Shown: in pieces, positions 16,369-25,873 of the stretch
Numbering within the stretch: the stretch's first letter is position 1
How the letters are laid out: the number at the start of each line of letters is the position of its first letter
Source of the DNA: Planctomycetota bacterium
GTDB taxonomy: Bacteria; Planctomycetota; Phycisphaerae; Phycisphaerales; UBA1924
DNA length: 44,712 nt
Direction of reading: 5' to 3'
NCBI GenBank assembly: GCA_023434205.1
Contig: JAEYTB010000218.1
Coordinates: 1 to 44,712 of the forward strand
Notes under the pieces: model-generated
Database searches by the model: none
What the model saw: only the letters and a program-made list of their open reading frames with translations
Told to the model about the DNA's origin: nothing
Made by a program: the position numbers and the translations under genes

Positions 16369-19300
16369 TGCCCGCCCACAGGTCCTGAACCCGCTTCACC
16401 GACACCGGGACGCTGGTCCGAAGCTCCTGCGCGAACAGCGACACCCGCAGCTCCTCGATCATCCACCGGTACTCGATGATCTTTGACCCGCTCAAGCCCA
16501 GCTCCTTGCGCCGCTTCTCAAGCTCGTAGTACCCCTTCCACAGGGGGAGCACCTCGTTCATGTTCCGGGCATCGCGCGCCACCCCCGGGCCCGACATCTT
16601 CTGGAGGCGGAGCTGAATCGCCTGCAGATACCTCGGATAGTGCCGCAGCCACTGATACGGCGTGCTCACCAGAAAGTCCGGCGGCGTGAGCGCCCCGAGC
16701 TGGTCGCGGACATCATCAAGGTTGGGCGCGAACGCCGGGGACTTCGGCGCCCCCGCGACCGCCGCCTGTGTCGCCTGGAACGCGGCCATCACCGTCGAGA
16801 GCAGGCCCGCCACCTCCTCCACCGCCGCGCCGAGCCGGTCGATCCCCACGCCCACGCGGAACGCGAACTCCTTCTCCGTCCGCACCGGCAGCTGGTCGCC
16901 GATGAAGGCCCGGTCCGCGATCAGCTCCCGCGCCAACTCCCGGAACTGCGCCGCCGGCCCCAGCGTCGCGTACTGCAGCGCCATTCGCTCCAGCCCCGGG
17001 ATGTACATCGTGTGCCGCTTGAGCGGCTCCGCGGCCTCAAACATGAACAGCCGGCGCGTCCCCGCCCGCGTCGCGAGCTGCGCGGCGTCGAACGTGTCGA
17101 ACAGCTTGAGCGCCACCGACTTGCCCTGGTCCACCACGCCCGGGTACGCCGCGAACGCGACCCCGAACCGGTCGATCTCCACACGCTCCGGCAGGTCGCC
17201 AAAGTCCCAGTGCCGTATCCCCTCCCGCGTGAACGCCTTCTCCCCGGCGAGCAGGCCGCTCTTCAGCTCCTGGCGGAACTGCGCCTTGAGCTCAGTGAGG
17301 TCACGCCCCGCCGCCGCGACCTTCCCATCAGAGCCGATCACCTCGAACCGCATGCGCAGATGTTCCGGCACAGGCACCGCCGCCAACACCTCCCGCGGCA
17401 CATCCACGGTCGTGGCCCGCAGGATGCACGCCCGGAGCTGGTCAATCAGCGAACCCTGCCCATCCTTCAGCTCACCCATGCAGCGCTGAGCGAGCGCCGA
17501 AGCCGGCGGGAGGATGCGCCTGATCTCCTTGGGCACGCCGCGGATGATGGTGTCCACCTTTTCAGCCAGGTGGCCGGGCACGAGCCACGCGAAACGGTCG
17601 GGAGAGAGCTGGCCGAGCGCCTCCAGCGGAACGCGGACCGTGACGCCGTCCGCGGGCTGCCCGGGCTCAAGCCGATACACCAGCGGGAGCACCACCGGCC
17701 CGGCGTCGATCTCGTCAGGGAACAGCTCCCGCGTCGGCAGCGCCGCATCCGGCGCGACCAGGTCCTTGAGCGTCATGAACAGCAGCCGCGGGTTCTTCTT
17801 CGTCTCCTCAAACCGCCACCGCTCGAACGCGCCCGCCGTCAGCACCTCACGCGGCACCCGCTGGTCGTAAAAGCTGAACCGCTGGTGCGCGTCGGCGACC
17901 AGGTTGTTGCGGCGCGAACGGACCTCCAACTCCCGGAGCTGGTCGAGCAGCCCCTGGTTGTGGCTGTAGAACGGCGCCCGCGTCTCGAGCTCGCCCTCGA
18001 CCAGCGCGTGGTGGATGAAAATCTCTCGGCTGGCGACCGGGTCGATCGGCCCGTAGTGCACCCGCCGCCCTGCCACCAGTTCCAGACCGTTGATCGTCAC
18101 CCGCTCATACGCCAGAACTCGCCCCGCCTGCTTCGACCAGTGCGGCTCAGAGTACGTGCGCTTGACCAGGTGCGCCCCAAGCTCCTCCACCCATTCCGGC
18201 ATGATGCCCGCGACCGTGCGGGCGTACAGCTTGGTCGTGCGCACCAGCTCCGCCGCCATCACCCACTTCGGCCCCTGCTTGAACAGCGCCGACCCCGGGA
18301 AGATATTGAACTTCACCCCCCGACCCGCGGCGTACTCCCCCGTCTCGGTCTTGAGGCCGATATTGCCCAGCAGACCCGTGAGCAGGGCGCGGTGAAGGTG
18401 ATTGGACCGCGTCTGCTCCGCCGCGTCCGCCTTCCCCTCGGCACCCGCATTGGGCCGGCCGTTGGTGTGGTGGCGAGACCGCCCCTGCCCCGGCCTTGCG
18501 GGCGTGCCGCGCACCGCCGGCGGGCGAGGCTCGTGCCCGCGTCCCGAGGCGCCCGGCCCCTGCTGCATCCCCTGGATGAGCTCGGTGAGTTGACGGTGGA
18601 TGTCCTCCCACTCGCGCAGCCGCACAAACGAGAGGAAGCTGTCCTTGCACCACCGGCGCAGCTTGCTCCCCGAAAGGTGCCGCTTGCGGTCGTGGTACGC
18701 GGCCCACAGCTTCAAGTACGTCGCGAAGTCGGACGAGGGGTCCTTGAACGCGCTGTGGGCCTCGTCCGCCGCGTCGGACTTCTCCATCGGCCGCTCGCGG
18801 GGGTCCTGCACCGACAGCGCCGAGGCGATGATGAGCACCTCCGCCAGGCACCCCTCCCGCTGCGCCGCCAGGATCATGCGGCCGATCCTGGGGTCGATCG
18901 GGAGGCGTGCCAGGTCTCGCCCCAGTGGAGTCAGCCCGCGTTTCTCGTCCACCGCGCCCAGCTCGTGCAGCGTCTCGTACCCATCGCGGATCGCACGCGG
19001 ATCGGGCGGGTCGATAAAGGGGAACTGCTCAACATCCCCGAGTTTGAGGGCCGCCATCTGCAGGATCACGCTCGCAAGGTTGGCCCGCACGATCTCCGGG
19101 TCGGTGTACAGCGCGCGGGTGGCATAGTCCTCCTCCGCGTACAGCCGCACGCACACACCCGGCCCGATGCGCCCGCACCGCCCCATCCGCTGGTCGGCGC
19201 TCGCCCGTGAGATCGGCTCAATCTCCAGCCGCTGCACCTTGGTCCGGGGCGAGTACCGGTTGATCCGCGCAAACCCCACGTCCACCACGAAGCGGATCCC

Positions 19301-20440
19301 AGGCACCGTCAGCGACGTCTCTGCGACGTTGGTCGAGAGCACGATCCGCCGGCCCGTGTGCGGCTGGAAGACCTTCATCTGCTCCTCGGTCGAGAGCTTG
19401 GCGTACAGCGGGAGCACCGCCGTGGAAGGCGAGCCCGGGACGTGGTGCTTGTGCAGCAGTTCCGCCGTCTCCCGGATCTCCCGCTCGCCGCTCAGGAACA
19501 GAAGAATGTCGCCCTCGCCGTAGCTGGCCGCCTCGTCCACGGCGTGCAGGATCGCCCGCTGCATGTCCTCGTCCAGCTCGTCGAGCGCCTCCTCCGCGTG
19601 CGGCGGGCGGTACAGCACTTCCACGGGATACGCGCGACCGCTCACCATGATGATCGGCGCCGGGCCGCCGGCCCCGGCGAAGTGGTCGGCGAAACGCTGC
19701 GGGTCGATCGTTGCGGACGTCACGATGACCTTGAGGTCCGGCCGACGGGGCAGGAGCGTCTTCAAGTACCCCAGCAGGAAGTCGATGTTGAGGCTGCGCT
19801 CGTGCGCCTCATCGATGATGAGCGTGTCATACTGCTCGAGCGACCGGTCGCCCTGCGTCTCCGCCAGCAGGATGCCGTCGGTCATCAGCTTGACGAGCGT
19901 CCCCGGGCTGGTCTTGTCGCCGAACCGGACCTTGTACCCCACCGCATCGCCAAGCCGCGTGCCCAGCTCGTCCGCGATCCGCTGCGCGACGCTCCTCGCC
20001 GCGATCCTCCGCGGCTGCGTGTGCCCGATCATGGCGCGCACGCCCCGCCCCAGCTCCAGGCAGATCTTGGGGAGCTGCGTGGTCTTCCCCGACCCCGTCT
20101 CGCCGCAGATCACCACCACCTGATTCGCCGCGATCGCCCGCTTGATCTCTTCACGCCGCTGAGAGACGGGCAGGTCCTCGGGGTAGCTGATCCGCGGCAC
20201 GCGGGCGACCCGCGACGCCAGCCGGGCCTCGGCCTGCGCCAGGTCGGCCTCAAAGCCCTGGACCTGGCGTGCCGCCTCGGGGTCCTTGGAGAGCAGCCGC
20301 TCCAGCCCGCGCAGCCGCGGGGCCAGCCGCCGCCGGTCGGCGTGCGTGCAGGCGTCAACACGCGCGGCAAGTTCGCGGAGTGCGGGGTTCACGGGCGGAA
20401 AGGTTAGGGGCGGGTCAGTCCTGGGGCGGCGCGGCGGCAT
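16352..20440 (-). CDS. hrpA: ATP-dependent RNA helicase HrpA (DEAH box)
   Basis: 1362 aa, close to the usual 1300 aa of HrpA. Walker A is GETGSGKT at about 113-120, the DEAH box at 210-213 (IIDEAHERSLNIDFLLGYLK) and SAT at 242-244. Motif V is VLSTNVAETSLTVPG and motif VI is SADQRMGRCGRIGPG. The winged-helix, ratchet and OB regions follow, then the long HrpA-specific C-terminal domain. In Escherichia coli HrpA acts on mRNA and rescues stalled ribosomes. Residues about 625-677 form a low-complexity Gly/Arg/Pro insert. The ATG at 20440 overlaps the upstream lipoprotein gene by 26 bases; a GTG at 20392 avoids that and is a possible alternative. Confidence 0.95.
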   Translation of the reverse strand: MPPRRPRTDPPLTFPPVNPALRELAARVDACTHADRRRLAPRLRGLERLLSKDPEAARQVQGFEADLAQAEARLASRVARVPRISYPEDLPVSQRREEIKRAIAANQVVVICGETGSGKTTQLPKICLELGRGVRAMIGHTQPRRIAARSVAQRIADELGTRLGDAVGYKVRFGDKTSPGTLVKLMTDGILLAETQGDRSLEQYDTLIIDEAHERSLNIDFLLGYLKTLLPRRPDLKVIVTSATIDPQRFADHFAGAGGPAPIIMVSGRAYPVEVLYRPPHAEEALDELDEDMQRAILHAVDEAASYGEGDILLFLSGEREIRETAELLHKHHVPGSPSTAVLPLYAKLSTEEQMKVFQPHTGRRIVLSTNVAETSLTVPGIRFVVDVGFARINRYSPRTKVQRLEIEPISRASADQRMGRCGRIGPGVCVRLYAEEDYATRALYTDPEIVRANLASVILQMAALKLGDVEQFPFIDPPDPRAIRDGYETLHELGAVDEKRGLTPLGRDLARLPIDPRIGRMILAAQREGCLAEVLIIASALSVQDPRERPMEKSDAADEAHSAFKDPSSDFATYLKLWAAYHDRKRHLSGSKLRRWCKDSFLSFVRLREWEDIHRQLTELIQGMQQGPGASGRGHEPRPPAVRGTPARPGQGRSRHHTNGRPNAGAEGKADAAEQTRSNHLHRALLTGLLGNIGLKTETGEYAAGRGVKFNIFPGSALFKQGPKWVMAAELVRTTKLYARTVAGIMPEWVEELGAHLVKRTYSEPHWSKQAGRVLAYERVTINGLELVAGRRVHYGPIDPVASREIFIHHALVEGELETRAPFYSHNQGLLDQLRELEVRSRRNNLVADAHQRFSFYDQRVPREVLTAGAFERWRFEETKKNPRLLFMTLKDLVAPDAALPTRELFPDEIDAGPVVLPLVYRLEPGQPADGVTVRVPLEALGQLSPDRFAWLVPGHLAEKVDTIIRGVPKEIRRILPPASALAQRCMGELKDGQGSLIDQLRACILRATTVDVPREVLAAVPVPEHLRMRFEVIGSDGKVAAAGRDLTELKAQFRQELKSGLLAGEKAFTREGIRHWDFGDLPERVEIDRFGVAFAAYPGVVDQGKSVALKLFDTFDAAQLATRAGTRRLFMFEAAEPLKRHTMYIPGLERMALQYATLGPAAQFRELARELIADRAFIGDQLPVRTEKEFAFRVGVGIDRLGAAVEEVAGLLSTVMAAFQATQAAVAGAPKSPAFAPNLDDVRDQLGALTPPDFLVSTPYQWLRHYPRYLQAIQLRLQKMSGPGVARDARNMNEVLPLWKGYYELEKRRKELGLSGSKIIEYRWMIEELRVSLFAQELRTSVPVSVKRVQDLWAGIVRGA

Positions 20441-21737
20441 CGGGCCCGATGATCAGCCTGACAAGTTCCAGCGCATCCGGGCGGCCCTTGACCGGCCCCA
20501 GGAGCAGCATCGACTCGGGACTCCCCGTGATCCGGCGCGGGATGTACGGCGATGCCAAAACCCGGACCGTGGTCACCTCGGGCTTGTTCGGGCGCTCGCC
20601 GGCGGGCACGAACACCAGCCCGTCGGGCGTTGTGCAGTAGAAGCCGGGCCGTGCCGCGTCCCGCGACGCGGCGGCGCTGATCGACTCCGGCGCGAGCGGC
20701 TCAAAGGCGCTGCTGTCCAGCCGCAACGCCGCCATCCGGCCGAGGCGCGGGTGGAGGATCGCCAGCGTGGGGTCGCCCCCGGGCACGCCCGCACGAGCCG
20801 GCAGCGCCGGCTCCACCGTCGCGGCCATCTGGTGCGCCGTCAGGCGGTCGGGCTGCGGCTGCACGGCCCGCCGGAAGACCGTCCCGCCCAGCCGCACTGG
20901 GCCGTCCGCCGACAGCCGATCCAGCCGGATCGCCTCGAGTTCAATCCCGACCTCACTCAGCCGCAGGGCGTACACCAGGCTGATGTCGCTCGTACACATC
21001 GGGTAGAGGTACGACCCGCCCTCGGCCGGCCGGACAGATTCCTGGCCCTCGCGCGTCCTGACGACCAGGTCGCAACCCTCAGCCTCAATGGCCCGGCGTG
21101 AGTACAGCAGCTCGCCCTTGGGGGTGAGCGTCGCGTGCGCATTCACCGCCGGCGACTGCACATACCAACGCAGCCTGCCAAGCCACGACACATGGCCGAT
21201 CCACCGCGAGCCGTTGGCCTGCGGGGCCTCCACCAGAAAACCCTCATCGTCCGCGGCACGCCCCAGCACAAGCCCCGGCGGCAGCGGCTGCGACGGCTCG
21301 ACACGCGTCACCGTGCGGTCGTCCCCGATCTGGTACACCGCCAGCCCCGTCCGCACCGGCATCTGCGCGCCCGGCTCGGCGAGCATCACCTCCCAGGTCG
21401 GCGCTTCGCCCTCCTGCACGGCGATGAACCGGCCGTCGGGCGAAGCGAGCGGCAGCGTCTGGCCGTCGTACACGACCGAGCCCAAAGGAACAACGCCCAC
21501 CTCCACGCGCGAGAGCGTGCTGCGGCTTGTAATCGCGGGCGACGCCACAGGCCCGTCGGGCATCGCCAGCGGCGCGGCGGGACGGGCCGGGGACGACCGG
21601 GGAGCCGAAGATCGCACCGATGTCCCGGGCGACATCGGCGTGACGCGCATGCCGCGGGACGGCGTCGTTCGCTCGGTCACGCACGCCGTCAGCGAGAGCA
21701 GCGCAAGGACCGAGGCGATGGGTCGGGCGGCGTTCAC
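20415..21737 (-). CDS. Lipoprotein of unknown function ending the T2SS operon
   Basis: 440 aa from a GTG at 21737 that overlaps the gspD stop (GTGA). The N-terminus ends in the lipobox LTAC at residues 16-19, followed by a Ser/Pro/Arg-rich linker to about residue 60. The rest has repeated patterns such as PLASPDGRFIAVQEGE, ATLTPKGELLYSRR and FYCTTPDGLVFVPAG, which look like beta-propeller blades (WD40-like PD40). This is an inference from spacing and not a clear match. Direct coupling to the secretin gene raises the idea of a pilotin-like or accessory role, but it is far larger than known GspS pilotins. It does not resemble any named family I recognise. Confidence 0.8.
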   Translation of the reverse strand: MNAARPIASVLALLSLTACVTERTTPSRGMRVTPMSPGTSVRSSAPRSSPARPAAPLAMPDGPVASPAITSRSTLSRVEVGVVPLGSVVYDGQTLPLASPDGRFIAVQEGEAPTWEVMLAEPGAQMPVRTGLAVYQIGDDRTVTRVEPSQPLPPGLVLGRAADDEGFLVEAPQANGSRWIGHVSWLGRLRWYVQSPAVNAHATLTPKGELLYSRRAIEAEGCDLVVRTREGQESVRPAEGGSYLYPMCTSDISLVYALRLSEVGIELEAIRLDRLSADGPVRLGGTVFRRAVQPQPDRLTAHQMAATVEPALPARAGVPGGDPTLAILHPRLGRMAALRLDSSAFEPLAPESISAAASRDAARPGFYCTTPDGLVFVPAGERPNKPEVTTVRVLASPYIPRRITGSPESMLLLGPVKGRPDALELVRLIIGPDAAAPPQD

Positions 21738-24382
21738 GGGTTCTGCGGCTTGGCGAGGTCGGTCGTCGTCGGAGAATCCAGCCCGGGCCGCGGGTTGGGG
21801 TCGGCGGTGTCGGCCCCCGGAACGTCAAGGGATGCCGGCGGCAGGTCGCGCGGGCCTTGTCCGCCGGTCTTCGCGGGCTCCTCGCCCCGAAGCTGCGACT
21901 TGATCTGCTCCAGCCGCTCACGGTACGGCTCGTTCATTTCCTCGTTGGACTCGGTGTTGACCACCACGATCGGCGTGATGAAGACCAGCAGTTCCGTGTT
22001 ACGGACGGCCTTCTCCGTGCTCTTGAACAGCAGGCCCAGCAGCGGAATATCGCCCAGGATCGGCACCTTGCGGACGATGTCGCTGGTCTCGGCCCGGAGG
22101 ATGCCCGAGATCACCACCGTCTGCCGGTTCTTGACGATGAGCTGCGTCGTCGTCTCTCGCCGATCCACGACAAACCCGCCGAACAGCGTCTGCCCGGGGA
22201 CGATCGACGAGAGCTCAAGGTTCACCTTGAGGTCCACATCCCCCTGCACGGTGATCCGCGGCCGCGCCCGAAGCTGGATGCCCACGGCCCGGTAGTCGAA
22301 CGACTGCACCAGGTTGCCCTGCTGGTTGGTCTGCGAGTCGGTGACGAACGGGATGTCCTGCCCGTCAAAGAACTCGGTTTCCTGGTTGTCGCTCGTGAAG
22401 ATCTTGGGCTCGCTCAGGATGTTGACGTCGGTCTTCTGCGCCAGGGCCTGGAGCAGCAGGTTCAGGTTGACGTCCGCGTTCAGCACCGAGGTGTCGAAGA
22501 GTGAGCCGGCGATGCCGTTCTCGGTGCCGGTCGCGTTCGTGCCGATGCTGATGGAGTTGTCGCCGTTGGTAGGCGTGATCGTCGAGCTCGACCAGCGCAG
22601 GCCCAGGGCGGTCGCGTCGTCGCGGGCGATCTCGGCCACGATCGCGGCAATCAGCACCTGCCGCCCGGGCTTATCGAGCTGCGTGATGAGATCGATGATC
22701 GACTGCCGGTACTCCGGCGGCGAGACGATCATGAGCGCGTTCTGCCGCCAGATCGGCACGATGCGGAGCTGGCCGATCAGGTTGGAGGAGCTGCGCCGGT
22801 CCGTCGGCGGCCGCGAACGCTGCCACCAGAAGTTCATCAGCTGCGAGTTGGTGGTCTGCGTGTTCTGCGCGCCGGTCTGATCGGTGGTCGTTGTCGTCTC
22901 GGCGAACGGGCTGCTGTTCGCCGACGACTCCGACAGCCCGCTCTCGGCGCGCCGGATGGCGTAGCCCGTGCCGTCCTGCGCCAGCAGCGCGTTGAGCTGC
23001 TCCGAGAGGTCCTCGGCCGACGCGTGCTTGAGCTCGATGATCGCGGGCAGCCCCGCGTTCTGCGGCTGGTCGATCTGCTCGATCAGGTCGTCGAGCACCG
23101 AAATATTGTCCGGCGTCTTGGCCACCACCATCAGCCGCCCCGCATCGGGCATCGGCGTGAACGCGAACTGCCCCTGAAGCCTCCCCGCGCCCGTGCCCGT
23201 GGCGGGCGCCGCCTGCTGGTTGAAGCCGAACGGGCCGAACTGCTGGGGCTGCTGCTGCTGGCCGGTGCGGCTCGTGGTGCCACGGCCGAAAATCCCCTCC
23301 AGCATCGCCGCGACCTTGACCGGGTCGCTGTACTTGAGGTCGTAGATCTTGGGGATGATCGTGGACGGGTCCATCGCCTTGTCCCAGTGCTCCTCGATCT
23401 GCACCTTGATCTGGGCGAGGATCGCCGGGTCCGCCGCGACCGTTACCGAGTTCTGCTGTGTGTTGGCCGTCACGCGGATCTCGGCGGTCGCGGCCGCCGA
23501 AGCCTCGCCCTGCCCCCCGCCCGGCCCGCGGAAGCCGACGTTCGGCCCGCCCTGGCGGTTCTGCTGGTTCTGGTTGCCGCCCGTGCGTCCGCGGTTGGTG
23601 CCCCCGAACAGCTCCTCAATGTTCTCCTTGATCGTCTGCGCTTCCTGGTACTTGAGGCGGAAGGTTTCGGTCTGCAGCGCCGCCGCGGAAGGCCGGTCCA
23701 GCGAGTTGATCTTGGCCTCGATGCGCTGGAGCAGCGCAATATTGCCCATGATCGCGACCTGGTTGCTCTCTTCGTCGATGGTCATCTTGGCGAAGTCGGG
23801 CAGGCCGCCCTTGAGCACCTCACCCATCGCCTTGGCGGTGGAAGACCGCAGGCGGTAGACCTTCTCGGCGAAGTTGCCCAGGTCCTTGCGCTCGAGCGTG
23901 GACTCTTCGGGCCCGATCACCGGCACATCCTGCCGCGTGATCTCGGCGATGTCGCGCAGCGAGATCACGTGCTGCGACTCGACGACCGCCACGCCGATCT
24001 GCTGGAGCGCCATGAAGACCAGGTCCAGCGCATCCTCCCGCGGAATCGGCCGGTCGTTGATGATCGTCACCTTGCGGTTCAGCACGTCCTGCTGCGGCAT
24101 CACCACCTTGCCCGTGCTCTCCACGATGAACGGGATGATCTGGTCCACCGAGACGTTGCGGAACCCCAGCGCGGTCGGGTCCCCCGTCACCACCCGGCGC
24201 CCGTTGGGCGCCGCGGCCGGCGCGGGCGAAGCCGGGGCCGCCGGCTCGGAGCGCGCGACCGCCGGGGCCGCAACATCAGCGGGCCCATCCTCCGGCTGCC
24301 ACGCCATCGCGCTGCCCGCGAGCACGGCGATCACCAGGCCTGGGGTGGCCACCGTCCGGAACGTCTGACCGAGAATCTTCAC
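21734..24382 (-). CDS. gspD: Type II secretion secretin GspD
   Basis: 882 aa from a GTG at 24382 with GAGGAG six bases upstream. A signal peptide (about 1-27) is followed by an Ala/Pro linker and an N0/STN-type domain beginning ALGFRNVSVDQIIPFIVEST. Several N1-N3 ring domains follow, interrupted by Gln/Gly-rich linkers (RGRTGGNQNQQNRQGGPN and QQQQPQQFGPFGF). The C-terminal secretin core has TDVNILSEPKIFTSDNQE and the signature VPILGDIPLLGLLFKSTEK, ending ELLVFITPIVV. The C-terminal 80 residues are Pro/Asp/Gly-rich and could be an S-domain-like tail. It forms the outer membrane pore of the T2SS. It is longer than typical GspD (about 650-700 aa) because of the linkers. Confidence 0.95.
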   Translation of the reverse strand: MKILGQTFRTVATPGLVIAVLAGSAMAWQPEDGPADVAAPAVARSEPAAPASPAPAAAPNGRRVVTGDPTALGFRNVSVDQIIPFIVESTGKVVMPQQDVLNRKVTIINDRPIPREDALDLVFMALQQIGVAVVESQHVISLRDIAEITRQDVPVIGPEESTLERKDLGNFAEKVYRLRSSTAKAMGEVLKGGLPDFAKMTIDEESNQVAIMGNIALLQRIEAKINSLDRPSAAALQTETFRLKYQEAQTIKENIEELFGGTNRGRTGGNQNQQNRQGGPNVGFRGPGGGQGEASAAATAEIRVTANTQQNSVTVAADPAILAQIKVQIEEHWDKAMDPSTIIPKIYDLKYSDPVKVAAMLEGIFGRGTTSRTGQQQQPQQFGPFGFNQQAAPATGTGAGRLQGQFAFTPMPDAGRLMVVAKTPDNISVLDDLIEQIDQPQNAGLPAIIELKHASAEDLSEQLNALLAQDGTGYAIRRAESGLSESSANSSPFAETTTTTDQTGAQNTQTTNSQLMNFWWQRSRPPTDRRSSSNLIGQLRIVPIWRQNALMIVSPPEYRQSIIDLITQLDKPGRQVLIAAIVAEIARDDATALGLRWSSSTITPTNGDNSISIGTNATGTENGIAGSLFDTSVLNADVNLNLLLQALAQKTDVNILSEPKIFTSDNQETEFFDGQDIPFVTDSQTNQQGNLVQSFDYRAVGIQLRARPRITVQGDVDLKVNLELSSIVPGQTLFGGFVVDRRETTTQLIVKNRQTVVISGILRAETSDIVRKVPILGDIPLLGLLFKSTEKAVRNTELLVFITPIVVVNTESNEEMNEPYRERLEQIKSQLRGEEPAKTGGQGPRDLPPASLDVPGADTADPNPRPGLDSPTTTDLAKPQNP

Positions 24383-24392
24383 GTGCTGCTCC

Positions 24393-25277
24393 TCATCCTG
24401 CCTTGGGCTGGGGGTTCTTCTGCGCTTCCTGCGGCGTCTGCGGGGGTGGCGGGGGCGGGGGGACGGGCTGCGGCTGCGGCTTCTCGCCCGGCGCCGGGCG
24501 GGGCACCACGACCTGCGGGTGCTCGGGCTCCTGGATGGGCGCGTCCGCCGGGCCGGTCACCCGCTCACCCTGGACCGGCTTGCGAACTGCATCGCGTGCT
24601 TCAGGCTCTTCGGACCCCGCTCCAGCCGCCCGGCCCGCGCCGTCCCCGCCGCGCTCTGTGCCGACCGCCGAAACCCCGCCGCCGGGGCGGTCCCCCGAAG
24701 CCAGCACGGGCTGCGCGCTGGAAGACCCCGCCGACCGCTCCGGATCGCCCTTCTTGATCACGACCTGGTCGCGCGGAAACAGCGGCACCGTAAACCGCTC
24801 GCCCCGCCACCTCAGTTCCGCCTCCCACGGCGCCCGCACCGCGAGCACCTCGGTCTGCTCGCTCTCGGGGTCCCCCACCTTCATCTTGCGGCCGTCCTCG
24901 AACCACACCGTATCGAGCACCATCGCGATGATGGGCGAGCCGCCGTACGACGTGGGCTTGGGCGGCGGCGGCGGGGGCCCGGGGTCCTCCGCAACTACCT
25001 CCGGAGGCCTGGCCGCCGGCGCCCCGGGCGTGATGAACATCGTCCGCCCGTTGATCTGCGCCAGGTGCTTTTCGAACTGCGCCCGCTGCGCCTCGCTGCC
25101 CCGGGCCACGTTCCCCGCCGCGTCGGTGTCGGGCGCCGTCGTCAGCACGCCCCGCGTGAAGGACCACAGCGACGCGCCCAGGACCACCACCGCGACCGCG
25201 CCGGCGACGGTCGCCAGCACGCCGGCCGGCCCCAGCGTCGAGTACACGGACTTGAATCCCTGCGAACCGCTCATCAT
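24393..25277 (-). CDS. GspC-like inner-membrane linker protein of the T2SS
   Basis: 294 aa from an ATG at 25277, whose A is the last base of the upstream TGA. A GTG one codon earlier and an ATG one codon later are equally possible. A single membrane span lies near residues 18-42 (LATVAGAVAVVVLGASLWSF). A periplasmic region follows with IIAMVLDTVWFEDGRKMKVG and LRWRGERFTVPLFPRDQVV, comparable to the small HR domain of GspC or to PilP. The last 120 residues are Pro/Gln/Glu-rich. No PDZ domain is seen. Position between the M-like and D genes supports a role linking platform and secretin. Sequence alone gives only moderate support. Confidence 0.6.
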   Translation of the reverse strand: MMSGSQGFKSVYSTLGPAGVLATVAGAVAVVVLGASLWSFTRGVLTTAPDTDAAGNVARGSEAQRAQFEKHLAQINGRTMFITPGAPAARPPEVVAEDPGPPPPPPKPTSYGGSPIIAMVLDTVWFEDGRKMKVGDPESEQTEVLAVRAPWEAELRWRGERFTVPLFPRDQVVIKKGDPERSAGSSSAQPVLASGDRPGGGVSAVGTERGGDGAGRAAGAGSEEPEARDAVRKPVQGERVTGPADAPIQEPEHPQVVVPRPAPGEKPQPQPVPPPPPPPQTPQEAQKNPQPKAG

Positions 25278-25873
25278 CACCCCTTCTTCGCCGCCACCCA
25301 GGCCTCGGCCGTGACCGTCGCGTGCACGCTGCGGTCGCCCGCCTCCCGGCCCTCCAGCCGCCGCACCTGCACGCGCGACACGCTGGCGACCACCGGCGTG
25401 CGCTCCAGCGCCGCCACGACCGCCGCGACCGCTTCGGGCGGGGCGTCAAACTCGATATCCCGCACGATCCTCACGACCCTGTACTCGTTGCCCATCTTGC
25501 TCGTCAGCACCCCCGGCCCCAGCGCCGCGGGCTTGGTGCTGCTCTTGGCGTTGCTCACCTGATGCTCGCGGAGGATCCTGTCAACCGCCTCGTTGAACTG
25601 CATCGGGCGCGTGGACTCATCGCCCAGAAACTCGACCTCCCCGAAGTGCCGCATGCCCAGCTCGAGCGTCTGGAGGTGCTTCTGCTGCGACCCGCCCTCC
25701 GCCGCGAAGGCCCGCAGCGTCGCCTCGTGGATGTCCGCCCGGTTCGCCAGCGCGTTGGTCCGGTCGATCGCCGGCTCTACCACCAGGAAGTACAGCGCGA
25801 ACGCGGCCAGGCCGAAGATCGCCCATCGCATTGCCCGGGGCATCGCATTCAGAGACGCCATCAGCTTGCCCAT
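25277..25873 (-). CDS. GspM/PilO-like T2SS platform protein
   Basis: 198 aa from an ATG at 25873 overlapping the upstream TAA by one base (TAATG). A short cytoplasmic start is followed by one membrane span (MRWAIFGLAAFALYFLVVEP, about 15-34), a predicted coiled coil, and a C-terminal alpha/beta domain with FDAPPEAVAAVVAALERTP and VSRVQVRRLEGREAGD. This layout is that of GspM and PilO, which pair with GspL/PilN under the secretin. The gene sits straight after the L-like gene, as in most T2SS clusters. Homology is inferred from layout and position. Confidence 0.7.
   Translation of the reverse strand: MGKLMASLNAMPRAMRWAIFGLAAFALYFLVVEPAIDRTNALANRADIHEATLRAFAAEGGSQQKHLQTLELGMRHFGEVEFLGDESTRPMQFNEAVDRILREHQVSNAKSSTKPAALGPGVLTSKMGNEYRVVRIVRDIEFDAPPEAVAAVVAALERTPVVASVSRVQVRRLEGREAGDRSVHATVTAEAWVAAKKG

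Noticed and set aside
16640..19210. 856-codon plus-strand open frame
   Set aside because: Antisense to hrpA, which has all helicase motifs. The translated product is Arg/His-rich with no domain pattern.
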